Counted from the stretch's first letter, positions 39,843-49,917 are shown. The stretch is 51,114 nucleotides of DNA from an uncultured Pelagibacteraceae bacterium (GCA_902559635.1 CACEIY010000004.1:1-51114); one strand, 5' to 3'. Notes: generated by a model not told the origin, from the letters alone. Program-made: numbers and translations.

Positions 39843-40439
39843 TTAAGTAAGTATATCAACTAATTGCCAATTTGGATTAATTGATTTTGTATCCCTTGAA
39901 AAAACCCAAGTATCATAAATTTTTTTAATTTTTTCTGCATCGCCTGAAATTATTTTTTTTTCTTTGTCTTTAATACAAGTAATAATTTCACTTACAAAAT
40001 CTACAGTTACTTTTAAAATATCATTTACTTTTTTGTGTTCTTTTATTTCTGCTGAATTTACCCCAATAAAAGTAATTTCAGCATAGTGCCCTTGTTTACT
40101 TCTTTCTTTTAAAGCCTCATTGAATTGATCAAATATTTTTTTACTTAAAAGTGGTTTACTAGTTGTTAACTTATTATCATTATCGCTGAAATCAGTAATT
40201 ATAGTTTCATAGGCAATTTTAGCACCTTTTAAAAATTCTTGTTGAGCTTGTTCATCAAATTTATCTTTTTTTACAACCTTGTTGTCTTTTTGAATATTAT
40301 TCAATACTTCTTCAAATTGTGAAGGAGGTTTGCCCTCAAAACCAGTTCTCTTACCTAAAATACCTCTTAATCTTAAAAAGATAAATCCCGCAATCATGGC
40401 GAGCAAAATTATATCTATGTATTCGAAACTGTAATTCAT
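39843..40439 (-). CDS. Tim44/TimA-like domain membrane protein
   Basis: MNYSFEYIDIILLAMIAGFIFLRLRGILGKRTGFE; C-terminal Tim44-like domain with DTWVFSRDTKSINPNWQLV; start assigned to MNYSFE. Confidence 0.9.
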   Translation of the reverse strand: MNYSFEYIDIILLAMIAGFIFLRLRGILGKRTGFEGKPPSQFEEVLNNIQKDNKVVKKDKFDEQAQQEFLKGAKIAYETIITDFSDNDNKLTTSKPLLSKKIFDQFNEALKERSKQGHYAEITFIGVNSAEIKEHKKVNDILKVTVDFVSEIITCIKDKEKKIISGDAEKIKKIYDTWVFSRDTKSINPNWQLVDILT

Positions 40440-40496
40440 ATGTTGAATGTAATTACTATGTTGATTAATTTCAACTAACAATTACATTAAAGTACA

Positions 40497-40922
40497 ATGA
40501 GTCCTATTCTATTATTCATTATTATATTTCCAATTTTAGAAATCTATCTTTTTATTAAGATTGGTTCTCAAATAGGGGCTTTTAATACTATTTTATTAAT
40601 CTTTTTAACTGCAATAATTGGAGTGTATTATGCAAGATATGAGGGGCTTAACACTGTAAGATCTGGGTTTTTACAAATTATTAAAAATGAAACTCCAGCT
40701 TATGAGATTATATCTGGAGCAGCGATTGCTTTTGCAGCAATACTTTTGATAATCCCAGGATTTGCTACAGATTTTTTGGGATTTTTACTTATTTTCCCCA
40801 TAACTAGAAAACTTATTTTTGGAAATATTTCGAATAAGTTTAAAAAAGAAGAAGAAGAAGAAAAAAATTTTATTGATGGGGAATTTGAAGATATAGACGA
40901 TGACAATGACAGAAAAATTTAA
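40497..40922 (+). CDS. FxsA family membrane protein
   Basis: FPILEIYLFIKIGSQIGAFNTILLIFLTAIIGVYYARYEGL. Confidence 0.93.
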   Translation: MSPILLFIIIFPILEIYLFIKIGSQIGAFNTILLIFLTAIIGVYYARYEGLNTVRSGFLQIIKNETPAYEIISGAAIAFAAILLIIPGFATDFLGFLLIFPITRKLIFGNISNKFKKEEEEEKNFIDGEFEDIDDDNDRKI

Positions 40923-41328
40923 GATACTTGAAAAATATATTAAAGATTTATCAAGTGAAACTCCAGATATCGAAACTTTTTTATTTGTAAAAGAAAATAT
41001 ATCTAAATATCAATTAAATATTGATATCACTTCTAAAGCAATAAAAAATAAACTTATTGAAATTAATACTACTTTAAAATTTCAAGATAAAGAAAAGAAT
41101 GAAAAAAAATCTTACTTTGAAATAGTTTATGCAACAGTTATTAGAGTGAATGATGAAATAAAAGGAAAAAAAGATTTAGAAAAAATTATTTTATGTGATG
41201 TACCAAATGCAATTTATCCTGATTTAGAAAATGCATTTTTGAATTTAATTCATAGTTCTGGACATCCTGGAATAAAATTAGAAAAAAAAATAGACTTCAA
41301 TAAATTATACAACGAAAGATTTAATTAA
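40900..41328 (+). CDS. secB: SecB-like protein-export chaperone
   Basis: YIKDLSSETPDIETFL...NIDITSKAIKNKLIEINTTLKFQ; overlaps fxsA; start may be 40906. Confidence 0.82.
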   Translation: MTMTEKFKILEKYIKDLSSETPDIETFLFVKENISKYQLNIDITSKAIKNKLIEINTTLKFQDKEKNEKKSYFEIVYATVIRVNDEIKGKKDLEKIILCDVPNAIYPDLENAFLNLIHSSGHPGIKLEKKIDFNKLYNERFN

Positions 41329-41986
41329 AATAATTTTTTTTTAAATTTATTTTTAAAAATTCATCATGTTTTTTCATTTCTTCTTCTGAAATTTGAATTA
41401 CTTTTGTAAAATATAAAACCTCTTCCTTTTTTAAAATATTTAACTTTTCATCTTGATTTTGAAAATTTAAAGAAGGTTCTTTTTGATCTATCAAATTAAT
41501 ATAAACCTTAGCTAATAAATCACAGTCAATTAATGCTGAATGTTGAGCTCTTTTTGAGTTATCTATTCTATATCTTTTACATAAAGAATCCAAATTTATC
41601 AAAGAACCAGGAAATTTATCTCTAGCTAAAGTTAAAGTATCTATTACCTCATTTTCAATTTTATTTTTATTAATCAGTTTAAGTTCATTATTTAAATGAG
41701 ATAAATCAAATTCTGCGTTATGAATTATGAGTCTTTTTCCTTTAATAAAACTTAAAAATTCATCAACTACTTCACTAAATTTTTTTTTACCTGATAAAAA
41801 ATCATCAGTATAACCATGAACCTCAATAGCTTTTTCTGATACTTTTCTCTCAGGATTTAAATAACAATGAAATTTATTTTTGGTTGGGATCAAATTTTCT
41901 AATTCAATACATCCTATTTCTACTATGCGATGACCATCTTTTACAGATAATCCAGTAGTTTCAGTATCTAAAACTATTTCATTCAT
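41321..41986 (-). CDS. dnaQ: DNA polymerase III epsilon subunit
   Basis: EIVLDTETTGLSVKDGHRIVEIGCIEL, IHNAEFDLSHLN. Confidence 0.95.
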   Translation of the reverse strand: MNEIVLDTETTGLSVKDGHRIVEIGCIELENLIPTKNKFHCYLNPERKVSEKAIEVHGYTDDFLSGKKKFSEVVDEFLSFIKGKRLIIHNAEFDLSHLNNELKLINKNKIENEVIDTLTLARDKFPGSLINLDSLCKRYRIDNSKRAQHSALIDCDLLAKVYINLIDQKEPSLNFQNQDEKLNILKKEEVLYFTKVIQISEEEMKKHDEFLKINLKKNYFN

Positions 41987-42552
41987 TTAAAAGTTTTTAA
42001 AATATTTGTTATATGTTTTTTAACATATTTTTTTTTAAAATCATTTTTAATTATAAATGTGGATTTTTTCTTTTTATAATCTAGTGACAGTTGAATATTT
42101 TTAAATTCTTTTAAAATTTTTCTATTAAAGTTTTTTCTTTTTTTTAATCTTTTCAAAATTTCAGATCTTTTAGATTGTACGAAAATCAAAATATCATTTT
42201 TTTTATTTATCTTATTTTCTAAAAGAAGAGGAATATCTAAAATTATAATTTTTTTATTTTTATTTTTTTTAATAAAAATGTTCATCTTTTTTCTAATTTC
42301 TAAATGAACAATTTTGACAATTTTTTTTAAATTATTTCTATTTGCTAATATAGCCTTTGAAACTTGAGTTTTTTTAATTGGAAACGATGTAAAATATTTA
42401 GGTAAAATTTTTTTTAATTTATTAAAAGTTTTTTTATCTTTTTTATATAATTTACTTACTTCATGGTCTGCATTAAAAACTGGATAACCAAAATTCTTGG
42501 CAATAAAACTTTTTCCTGATCCTATGTCTCCTAAAATTCCGATTTTAATCAT
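41983..42552 (-). CDS. coaE: Dephospho-CoA kinase
   Basis: GILGDIGSGKSFIAKNFG, DIPLLLE. Confidence 0.92.
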   Translation of the reverse strand: MIKIGILGDIGSGKSFIAKNFGYPVFNADHEVSKLYKKDKKTFNKLKKILPKYFTSFPIKKTQVSKAILANRNNLKKIVKIVHLEIRKKMNIFIKKNKNKKIIILDIPLLLENKINKKNDILIFVQSKRSEILKRLKKRKNFNRKILKEFKNIQLSLDYKKKKSTFIIKNDFKKKYVKKHITNILKTFK

Positions 42553-43342
42553 TATCTAAAATTTTTATCACCTCATCATTAATTTTTGGCTCAATATTGT
42601 GCCAAATTTTAAAAGATGCTAAAGCTTGATAGATAAACATCATTTTTCCATTCTCTATTTTGTTGCCATATTCTTTTCCAATATTGAGGAAATTAGTTGT
42701 TTTAGGATTATAAATCACATCATAAAAAAATTTATTGTCCCCTATTCTAGAAAAATCCAAATTTATTTTATCAGATTTATTTAATCCAATACTTGTAGCA
42801 TTTATGATTAAATCAAAATTTACTAACTTACCCCATTCGATTATCTTTATATCTTTAAAAATATTTTTAAGGTCTTCAGCTTTGTTTTTAGTCCTATTAC
42901 TAAGTACAATTTTATTAACACCCATTTTTTTAAGAGCAAATATTATTGAGGGCACAACTCCACCTGCTCCTAAAATTAAAATTTCTTTGTTTATAATATC
43001 AAATTTAGTGTCTTGGATTGCGAGTTCAAACCCTTCAATATCTGTATTGTGTCCAACAATTTTATTATTCTCTAAATTAATAGTATTAACTGATTGTGTC
43101 TTCTCTGCACCATCACTTAAATGATCTAAATAAGAAATTACTTCTTTCTTAAAAGGAACTGTAACATTAGCCCCGCTAATTTCTTTATTTTTAATTTTTA
43201 ATATTAAATTTTTCAATTCGCCTCTAACTAGTTCTTGCTTATTATAAACTGCATCAATATTATTTTGTTTAATCCAATAATTATGCAACTGTGGTGATAA
43301 AGAATGTTTGATTGGATTGCCTATTACCAGAAATTTTTTCAT
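42545..43342 (-). CDS. aroE: Shikimate dehydrogenase
   Basis: VIGNPIKHSLSPQLHNYW, GANVTVPFKKE, GAGGVVPSI, NATSIGL. Confidence 0.96.
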   Translation of the reverse strand: MKKFLVIGNPIKHSLSPQLHNYWIKQNNIDAVYNKQELVRGELKNLILKIKNKEISGANVTVPFKKEVISYLDHLSDGAEKTQSVNTINLENNKIVGHNTDIEGFELAIQDTKFDIINKEILILGAGGVVPSIIFALKKMGVNKIVLSNRTKNKAEDLKNIFKDIKIIEWGKLVNFDLIINATSIGLNKSDKINLDFSRIGDNKFFYDVIYNPKTTNFLNIGKEYGNKIENGKMMFIYQALASFKIWHNIEPKINDEVIKILDND

Positions 43343-43935
43343 TTTAATTCTAAAAAATCTTTTAAATATTCTTTTATTTTTTTAATTGGAAGACCCATAA
43401 TTGTATCTTCATCTCCTTCGATTTTTAAGAATAATTTTCTTCCCTCACCTTCAATTTGATAAACATTATAAGCATAAAGGGCTTCGTCTGATATCATTGA
43501 AAGATATTTTTGTAATTCTTCATCAGAAAAATTTTTCATTTCTAATACAGCTTTGTCAGTGTAATTCCAAATCATTGAACCATTTTTAGATATACAAACT
43601 GAGCTAATTAACAAATGTTTTTTTCCATTAAGTTTTTTTAATATTAACATTGCTTGATCTCTATTTTCTGGCTTTGATATTAATTCCCCATCTAAATCTA
43701 TAACGCTGTCAGCTCCAATAACTATTTTATCTCTTTTTTTTAAACTTACTCTGTTTGCTTTTAATTCTGCTAAATTTTTAGAAATAATTTCGGGAGATGT
43801 GCTTTCTTTTAACAAACTTTTTTTAACAATATCTTCATCTATATTTGATGGTTCAATAGTACATAATATATCATTCTTGTCTAAAATTTCTTTTCTTACT
43901 TTGCTTTTAGATGCAAGAATTATATTATTTAACAT
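43339..43935 (-). CDS. maf: Maf family nucleotide pyrophosphatase
   Basis: IILASKSKVRKEIL, AELKANRVSLK, VIGADSVIDLDG, YNVYQIEGEGRKLF. Confidence 0.94.
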   Translation of the reverse strand: MLNNIILASKSKVRKEILDKNDILCTIEPSNIDEDIVKKSLLKESTSPEIISKNLAELKANRVSLKKRDKIVIGADSVIDLDGELISKPENRDQAMLILKKLNGKKHLLISSVCISKNGSMIWNYTDKAVLEMKNFSDEELQKYLSMISDEALYAYNVYQIEGEGRKLFLKIEGDEDTIMGLPIKKIKEYLKDFLELK

Positions 43936-44752
43936 TGTTTAAGTATATTTCGTGAATTTTAATTATGGAAGCTGCTGTTTCCTCTACTGATTTTCTTGTA
44001 ACATCAATTAATGGCCATTTATATTTCTGAAAAGTTTTTTTTGCATCCAAGACTTCTTTTTTAATATTTTCTAAATTTGTATATTTTATGTTTTCTGTTT
44101 CTTTTAAAGAATTCATTCTGTTTTTTCTCAAATCTGCTAATCTTTCTGGTTCAGAACTTAAACCAACTACACAAGCTAATTTTGGATTTTTTTTAAGTTT
44201 ATCTGGCAAAGAATTTTCATTAACCAACGGTATATTTGAAGTTTTAAATCCTTTATTTGCAAGATAAATGGAAGTTGGGGTTTTGCTAGTTCTGCTAACT
44301 CCAACAAGTATAATATCTGATTTATCGATTTCATTAATTAAATTTCCATCATCATGATTCATAGTAAATTGAATTGCTTCTATTCTATCATAGTATTCTT
44401 CATTCAATGTGTGTTGACCACTTGGTTCATGCGTTGCCTTTTGATTTAATATTTTTGAAAAATTTAAAATTAAATTTCCTAAAACCCCGAAACATGGTAT
44501 TTCTTTATCTTCACTTACATTTGCTAAATATTTTGCCAAATTATTATCAACGATAGTATAAAGAATTATAGAATTGTTTTTTTTTTCTGCATCTTCCAAA
44601 ATTTTTAAAATTTGATTTTCTGTTCTAGTAAAAGAGTAAGAATGAACTTTATACTCAATGTTTAAAAATTGTGCTTTCAAAGCCAAGAAAATTCTATCTA
44701 AGGTTTCACCTGTGGAATCCGAAATTAAATATATTTGATATGTATTAGTCAT
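43925..44752 (-). CDS. ppsR: PEP synthase/PPDK regulatory kinase-phosphorylase (DUF299)
   Basis: YLISDSTGETLDR, EPSGQHTLNEEYYDRIEAIQFTMNHDDG, ILVGVSRTSKTPTSIYLANKG. Confidence 0.95.
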   Translation of the reverse strand: MTNTYQIYLISDSTGETLDRIFLALKAQFLNIEYKVHSYSFTRTENQILKILEDAEKKNNSIILYTIVDNNLAKYLANVSEDKEIPCFGVLGNLILNFSKILNQKATHEPSGQHTLNEEYYDRIEAIQFTMNHDDGNLINEIDKSDIILVGVSRTSKTPTSIYLANKGFKTSNIPLVNENSLPDKLKKNPKLACVVGLSSEPERLADLRKNRMNSLKETENIKYTNLENIKKEVLDAKKTFQKYKWPLIDVTRKSVEETAASIIKIHEIYLNNVK

Positions 44753-45022
44753 GAAAAAATAGTTAATAAATTTGTATTATTTTAATTAAATTACTCAATT
44801 TAATTTTTATTTAATTAACGTTGTAAAATAAGGGTTTTATTAACAATAATAATAAACCAAGATAAACAATCCACTTTATTTAATAAAATCTTAAAAAGCT
44901 TCATTTTAAACAATATTATTTCTCTTAGGATGTTATTAAACTGTGAATATAATGTTTATAAAAATTAATTATCTTTATTCACAAGACATAAAACAACTAA
45001 AATAATTAATTATAATTTTATT
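44753..45022. other. Probable chromosomal replication origin (oriC)
   Basis: AT-rich, non-coding, flanked by divergently oriented ppsR and hemE; TTATTCACA (44975-44983) matches DnaA consensus TTATNCACA, inverted near-copy TGTGAATAT (44942-44950). Confidence 0.65.
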
Positions 45023-46024
45023 ATGACACCATTACATAAAGTTTTAATTAATAAAGATACAACAATTAATCCTATATGGATTATGAGACAAGCTGGAAGG
45101 TATTTGCCCGAATTTAGAGAAATTAGAAAAAAAAATACTGATTTTATTAAATTATGCTTAAATGAAAAGTTATCTTCAGAAATTACTTTACAGCCTCTTA
45201 AAAGATTTGATTTTGATGCTGCTATAATTTTTTCAGACATCTTAATGTTACCATATGCTTTAGATCAAAAAGTAGAATTTAAAAAAAATTTTGGACCATT
45301 ATTAGGAGATTTAAATTTAAATGAAATTTCTAAGTTAAATGAAAATGATTTTATTAAAAAACTTAGTCCTGTTTATAAAGCAATAAATTTAGTTAGTAAA
45401 AATAATCTTACAAAAAACAAAAGCACAATAGGTTTTGTAGGAGCACCATGGACTCTTTTAGTTTATATGATTAATAAACAGTCTCCAAAAGTAAAATTAA
45501 AAGATAATTTTTACCAAGATAAATCTTTAATAAATAAAATTTTATCTACTTTAGATAAATTTTTAAAAATTCATATTAAAAATCAAGTAGAAAACGGAGC
45601 AGAGATTATTCAAATTTTTGATAGTTGGGCCGGTCTATTAAATGAAGAAAATTTACCTAATTATGTTTATAATCCAACCTTAACATTGGTGGATTATGTA
45701 AAAACATTAAATGTACCTGTTATTTGTTTTCCCAGAGGTGTTAAAAACTATAAAAATTATTGTGATATCGTCAAACCTGATGGCATTTGTATTGATTACG
45801 AAACCGATCCAAATAAAATTTTAAAAGAAATAAAAATACCCGTTCAGGGAGGCATGGATCCCAAAATTTTACTAACTGATAAAGAAATTTTGAAAAAAGA
45901 GACAAAAAAATATCTAGATATATTTAAAGATCATCCTTATATCTTTAATTTAGGCCATGGTGTTCTGCCAGAAACAGACCCCAATATGATGGATTATTTA
46001 GTAAAGATGGTAAAAGATTATTAA
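45023..46024 (+). CDS. hemE: Uroporphyrinogen decarboxylase
   Basis: PIWIMRQAGRYLPEFR, IIFSDILMLPYAL, GFVGAPWTLLVYM, FNLGHGVLPETDP. Confidence 0.97.
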   Translation: MTPLHKVLINKDTTINPIWIMRQAGRYLPEFREIRKKNTDFIKLCLNEKLSSEITLQPLKRFDFDAAIIFSDILMLPYALDQKVEFKKNFGPLLGDLNLNEISKLNENDFIKKLSPVYKAINLVSKNNLTKNKSTIGFVGAPWTLLVYMINKQSPKVKLKDNFYQDKSLINKILSTLDKFLKIHIKNQVENGAEIIQIFDSWAGLLNEENLPNYVYNPTLTLVDYVKTLNVPVICFPRGVKNYKNYCDIVKPDGICIDYETDPNKILKEIKIPVQGGMDPKILLTDKEILKKETKKYLDIFKDHPYIFNLGHGVLPETDPNMMDYLVKMVKDY

Positions 46025-46027
46025 ATT

Positions 46028-47140
46028 ATGAATTACGAACACCCAAAAAGAAAAACAAAAGTTGTTTTTGTTCAACTTGGTTCACCCTCGGAGCCAACCA
46101 CAAAAGCTTTAAGAAAATATCTTCGTGCATTTTTAGGAGACCCAAGGGTAGTTGATATAAATCCATGGTTATGGAAAATTATTTTAAATTTTTTTGTACT
46201 GCCTTTTAGGCCCCGGAAGTCTGCAAAGCTTTACGCAAGAATTTGGGATGGTGAAAGTTTTCCATTAATAACTAACACAAGAAATTTTACAAAAATTGTA
46301 AGTGATGAATTAAAGAAAATTGATCCCAATGGTCATGTTGAAGTAAACCATGCTTTTCTCTTATCACCTCCATATGTAAATGAGGTTTATGATAGTTGGG
46401 AAGAGGACTTAAAAAAAGGTATCGGTGCAACAAAACTCCTAGTCATTCCAATGTTTCCTCAGTATTCAGAGAGCACTATAGCGTCAGGTATTGATGCATT
46501 AGCAAAAGAATTATCAAAAAGAGTAAAAATACCAACGTTTGAAGTAATCACAAACTTTCACAGAACTCATGCTTTTATAGACAATTCTGTTAACCAAATA
46601 GACACAAAACTGAATGATCTAATAGAACAAGGAAAGAATATAGATAACCTAGTAATAACTTTTCATGGAATGCAAAAAAGGCGAATTGTTAATAAGGGCG
46701 ATGATTATTATAGACATTGTTATGAAACATTTTGTCTTATTACCAATAATCTAAAAAATATTAAGCCTGAAAAATGTATGATGAGTTTTCAAAGTCGTTT
46801 TGGTTCTGAGGAGTGGATAACACCTTATACAGAAGATGTGGTTAAAAAATTAATTTCAGAAGGGAAGAAAGAAATTGTTATATATTCTCCGAGTTTTGTT
46901 GCGGACTGTTTAGAAACCACTGATGAATTGGGTCATGAGTTGGTAAACGACGCGAAAGAATTAGGAGGCAATGTTTATCCAGTAAAATGTCTTAATACCA
47001 ATAAGGATTGGTGTAAAGATTTTGCTAAATACACTTTTATACAAGCCGAGGGTTCAGCGCAAGACAAAGAAGATATAGAATATAAACTTGATAGAAAATA
47101 TTATCAAAAAATGCCCCAACAAATAATGAATAAAAAATAA
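46028..47140 (+). CDS. hemH: Ferrochelatase
   Basis: KVVFVQLGSPSEPTTKALRKYLRAFLGDPRVVDINPWLWK, VNHAFLLSPPYVN, LVIPMFPQYSESTIAS, VITFHGMQKRR, SFQSRFGSEEWITPYTEDVV, SPSFVADCLETTDEL. Confidence 0.96.
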   Translation: MNYEHPKRKTKVVFVQLGSPSEPTTKALRKYLRAFLGDPRVVDINPWLWKIILNFFVLPFRPRKSAKLYARIWDGESFPLITNTRNFTKIVSDELKKIDPNGHVEVNHAFLLSPPYVNEVYDSWEEDLKKGIGATKLLVIPMFPQYSESTIASGIDALAKELSKRVKIPTFEVITNFHRTHAFIDNSVNQIDTKLNDLIEQGKNIDNLVITFHGMQKRRIVNKGDDYYRHCYETFCLITNNLKNIKPEKCMMSFQSRFGSEEWITPYTEDVVKKLISEGKKEIVIYSPSFVADCLETTDELGHELVNDAKELGGNVYPVKCLNTNKDWCKDFAKYTFIQAEGSAQDKEDIEYKLDRKYYQKMPQQIMNKK

Positions 47141-47152
47141 TTTTATTTTAAA

Positions 47153-47680
47153 ATGTCTGCTTCATTAATAATTTACTCAAGTACAGACGGTCACACAAAA
47201 ACTATTTGCGAAAGGATAACAAATTTTTTAAATGAAGCAAACGAAACAAAGATTACATCTTTGGATGAAGCAACAAAACTTGATTTATCTAAATTTAATA
47301 GAATTATAATAGGAGCAAGCATTAGATATGGCCAACATTCTAATGAGCTTTATAAATTTATAGAAATAAATAAAAATATATTAGATCAAAAAGAAAGCAT
47401 TTTTTTCTCAGTAAATGTGGTTGCAAGAAAACCAGAAAAAAACTCACCTGATACAAACCCTTATATAAAAAAATTTCTAAGAATTTCTAAATGGAAACCA
47501 AAGAAAATTGGTGTATTTGCTGGTAAGGTTGATTATCCTAAGTATGGTTTTTTTGATAAATATATTATCAAATTGATTATGTATATTACGAATGGGCCGA
47601 CAGACACTTCTCAATCTTATGAATTTACAGATTGGTCAAAAGTAGAGGATTTTGCAAAAGAATTGCAGCTTAATCCTTAA
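47153..47680 (+). CDS. hemG: HemG-type flavodoxin-fold protoporphyrinogen IX dehydrogenase
   Basis: IIYSSTDGHTKTICERI, IIGASIRYGQH, FFSVNVVARKPEKNSPDTNPY, GPTDTSQSYEFTDWSKVEDFA; next to hemH. Confidence 0.9.
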   Translation: MSASLIIYSSTDGHTKTICERITNFLNEANETKITSLDEATKLDLSKFNRIIIGASIRYGQHSNELYKFIEINKNILDQKESIFFSVNVVARKPEKNSPDTNPYIKKFLRISKWKPKKIGVFAGKVDYPKYGFFDKYIIKLIMYITNGPTDTSQSYEFTDWSKVEDFAKELQLNP

Positions 47681-47786
47681 AAAACCTTGAAATATAGCTG
47701 TTTTAACTATTTATGATCCCTCTTGTAATAGTTGAAAGAGTATATATATTCATATCATCTATTAAGTCCTTTAATATTTTTTAATC

Positions 47787-49055
47787 ATGAACATTCAAGA
47801 ATTAAAATTAAAAACATCAGAACAGCTTATTACACAAGCTGAAGAGCTAGGTATTGAAAATGCCAGCACCCTTAGAAAACAAGAAATACTTTTTGCAATA
47901 TTAAAAAAAGTTGCAGAAAAAGAAGAAATTACTGGTGCTGGGGTTTTACAATTATTACAAGATGGTTTTGGTTTTTTGAGAGCAATGGAATCTAATTATC
48001 TTCCAGGTCCTGATGATATTTATGTAAGTCCAAGTCAAATTAGAAAATTTGGATTAAGAACAGGCGATACTGTTGAGGGACCAGTCAGAGCACCCAAAGA
48101 AGGAGAAAGATATTTTGCTTTACTTCAAGTTAGTAAAATAAATTTTGAAGAACCTGAAAAAACGAGACATAAAATAGCATTTGATAACTTAACCCCCCTT
48201 TATCCAGATAAGCAGCTGGTTATGGAGGTCGAAACTACTAAAGTTGAAAAAAAAGCAGATTTAACCCCAAGGTTAATCGATCTAGTAAGCCCTATTGGGA
48301 AAGGTCAAAGATCTATAATTATTTCTCCACCAAAAGCTGGAAAAACAATGATCTTACAAAGTATTGCCAACTCTATAGCAAAAAATTATCCTGAATGTTA
48401 TTTGATGGTTTTATTGATTGATGAACGTCCAGAGGAAGTAACCGATATGCAAAGGACAGTTAAGGGTGAGGTAATTAGCTCTACTTTTGATGAGCCAGCA
48501 CAGAGACACGTAGCAGTAGCTGAGATGGTTATAGAGAAAGCCAAAAGACTTACTGAGCATAAAAAAGATGTAGTTATATTATTAGACTCTATAACTAGAC
48601 TTGGAAGAGCCTACAACGCGGTTATACCGAGTTCAGGAAAAGTTTTGACTGGAGGTGTAGATGCTAATGCGCTTCAAAGACCAAAGAGATTTTTTGGTGC
48701 AGCCAGAAATATTGAAGAAGGTGGATCTTTAACAATAATCTCAACTGCTTTAATAGATACAGGAAGTAGAATGGATGAGGTGATTTTTGAAGAATTTAAA
48801 GGAACGGGTAATAGTGAAACTGTTCTTGATAGAAAAATTGCTGATAAAAGAATTTATCCAGCTATAGATATTACAAAATCTGGAACAAGACGGGAAGAGT
48901 TGCTATTTAATAAAAATGATCTTCAAAAAATGAATGTTTTAAGAAGAATTATTGCTCCCATGGGTACAATGGATGCTATTGAATTTATTAACTCAAAACT
49001 AAAAGATACAAAGAATAACGCCGAGTTCTTTAACTCAATGAACAAACCTGCCTAA
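47787..49055 (+). CDS. rho: Transcription termination factor Rho
   Basis: [63 protein letters not shown]. Confidence 0.98.
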   Translation: MNIQELKLKTSEQLITQAEELGIENASTLRKQEILFAILKKVAEKEEITGAGVLQLLQDGFGFLRAMESNYLPGPDDIYVSPSQIRKFGLRTGDTVEGPVRAPKEGERYFALLQVSKINFEEPEKTRHKIAFDNLTPLYPDKQLVMEVETTKVEKKADLTPRLIDLVSPIGKGQRSIIISPPKAGKTMILQSIANSIAKNYPECYLMVLLIDERPEEVTDMQRTVKGEVISSTFDEPAQRHVAVAEMVIEKAKRLTEHKKDVVILLDSITRLGRAYNAVIPSSGKVLTGGVDANALQRPKRFFGAARNIEEGGSLTIISTALIDTGSRMDEVIFEEFKGTGNSETVLDRKIADKRIYPAIDITKSGTRREELLFNKNDLQKMNVLRRIIAPMGTMDAIEFINSKLKDTKNNAEFFNSMNKPA

Positions 49056-49869
49056 ATATAGTTAAGTTTCTTTAGCTCTTCCAAAGAATGATTTTCAATT
49101 TTTCTTATTAATTCTGGGGGCAAAACTTTTTTCCATTCTTTATTTTCACCTTTTCTAAAAAATCTTACATTTTTTTGTTTTTCTTTAAAACCAATTTCAC
49201 TTTCTAGTTTGGATAGATTGCTAAAAGAACAAATATCAATTGTATTTTTAATTTTATCTTCATTTATTTCAAATTTATTTCCGAGAAATTGATTAATAAA
49301 AATTAAAATTTTTTTAAATGTATTATGAGTATCTTTATTAAGTTCTTCATATTTTATTAATAATTTTGGGAATGAGCAATCCAGCCAAGAATTAAAGTGA
49401 ACTTTCCAAGACATTCTAGCTTCTGGATAACCTCCATCGTTTATTCCGATACGATTTTCCATTAAAAGTAAATCTGTAGATTTTTCAAAAGATATATCTG
49501 AGTGATACGCATAAGAAACGGCTACTGCTCTTGGGTCTCTGACAATATGTATAGCGCCAGCTGTATTTTTTCTATCAGTAAATTCATAACCATTCGTTGA
49601 ACCAAAAAAATTATGTGTTTTAACAAAATTAAGTTTATTGTTTTCGTTGATCTTCCTTTGAGCAGATAAAAAATATTTAAATAATAACATATGATCTTTT
49701 TTATAAGATCGTCGCTAATAATACCCTCAAAGGAACTTTTTTTCGGGAAACTTCTTATACCTCTCATTTTAGAGAACACATTATCATTATCATTATTTAG
49801 GTAGCTTGCTAGTAATGCTCTTACAAAAGTGTTTCCGCTTTTTGGGTAAGAAGCGAGCCATAAAATCAT
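49052..49869 (-). pseudogene. Sulfotransferase domain protein (paralog 3), frame split at an A_AAA_AAG tract
   Basis: N-part MILWLASYPKSGNTFVRALLASYL (49869 downward), C-part NFVKTHNFFGS...GAIHIVRDPRAVAVSYAYH in the -1 frame; junction at 49696-49702. Confidence 0.85.
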
Positions 49870-49917
49870 AAAAAAATTATACTATTAAGTTAAATTGAAA
49901 GATATAATATCAATAAA

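Noticed and set aside
42735-45240. ORFs 42735-43124, 43401-43589, 44374-44556 and 45010-45240
   Set aside because: Antisense to aroE, maf, ppsR and hemE respectively
47705-47733. AACTATT...AATAGTT hairpin upstream of rho as an attenuator
   Set aside because: Only a 7-bp AT-rich stem with a 15-nt loop; expected by chance at this base composition
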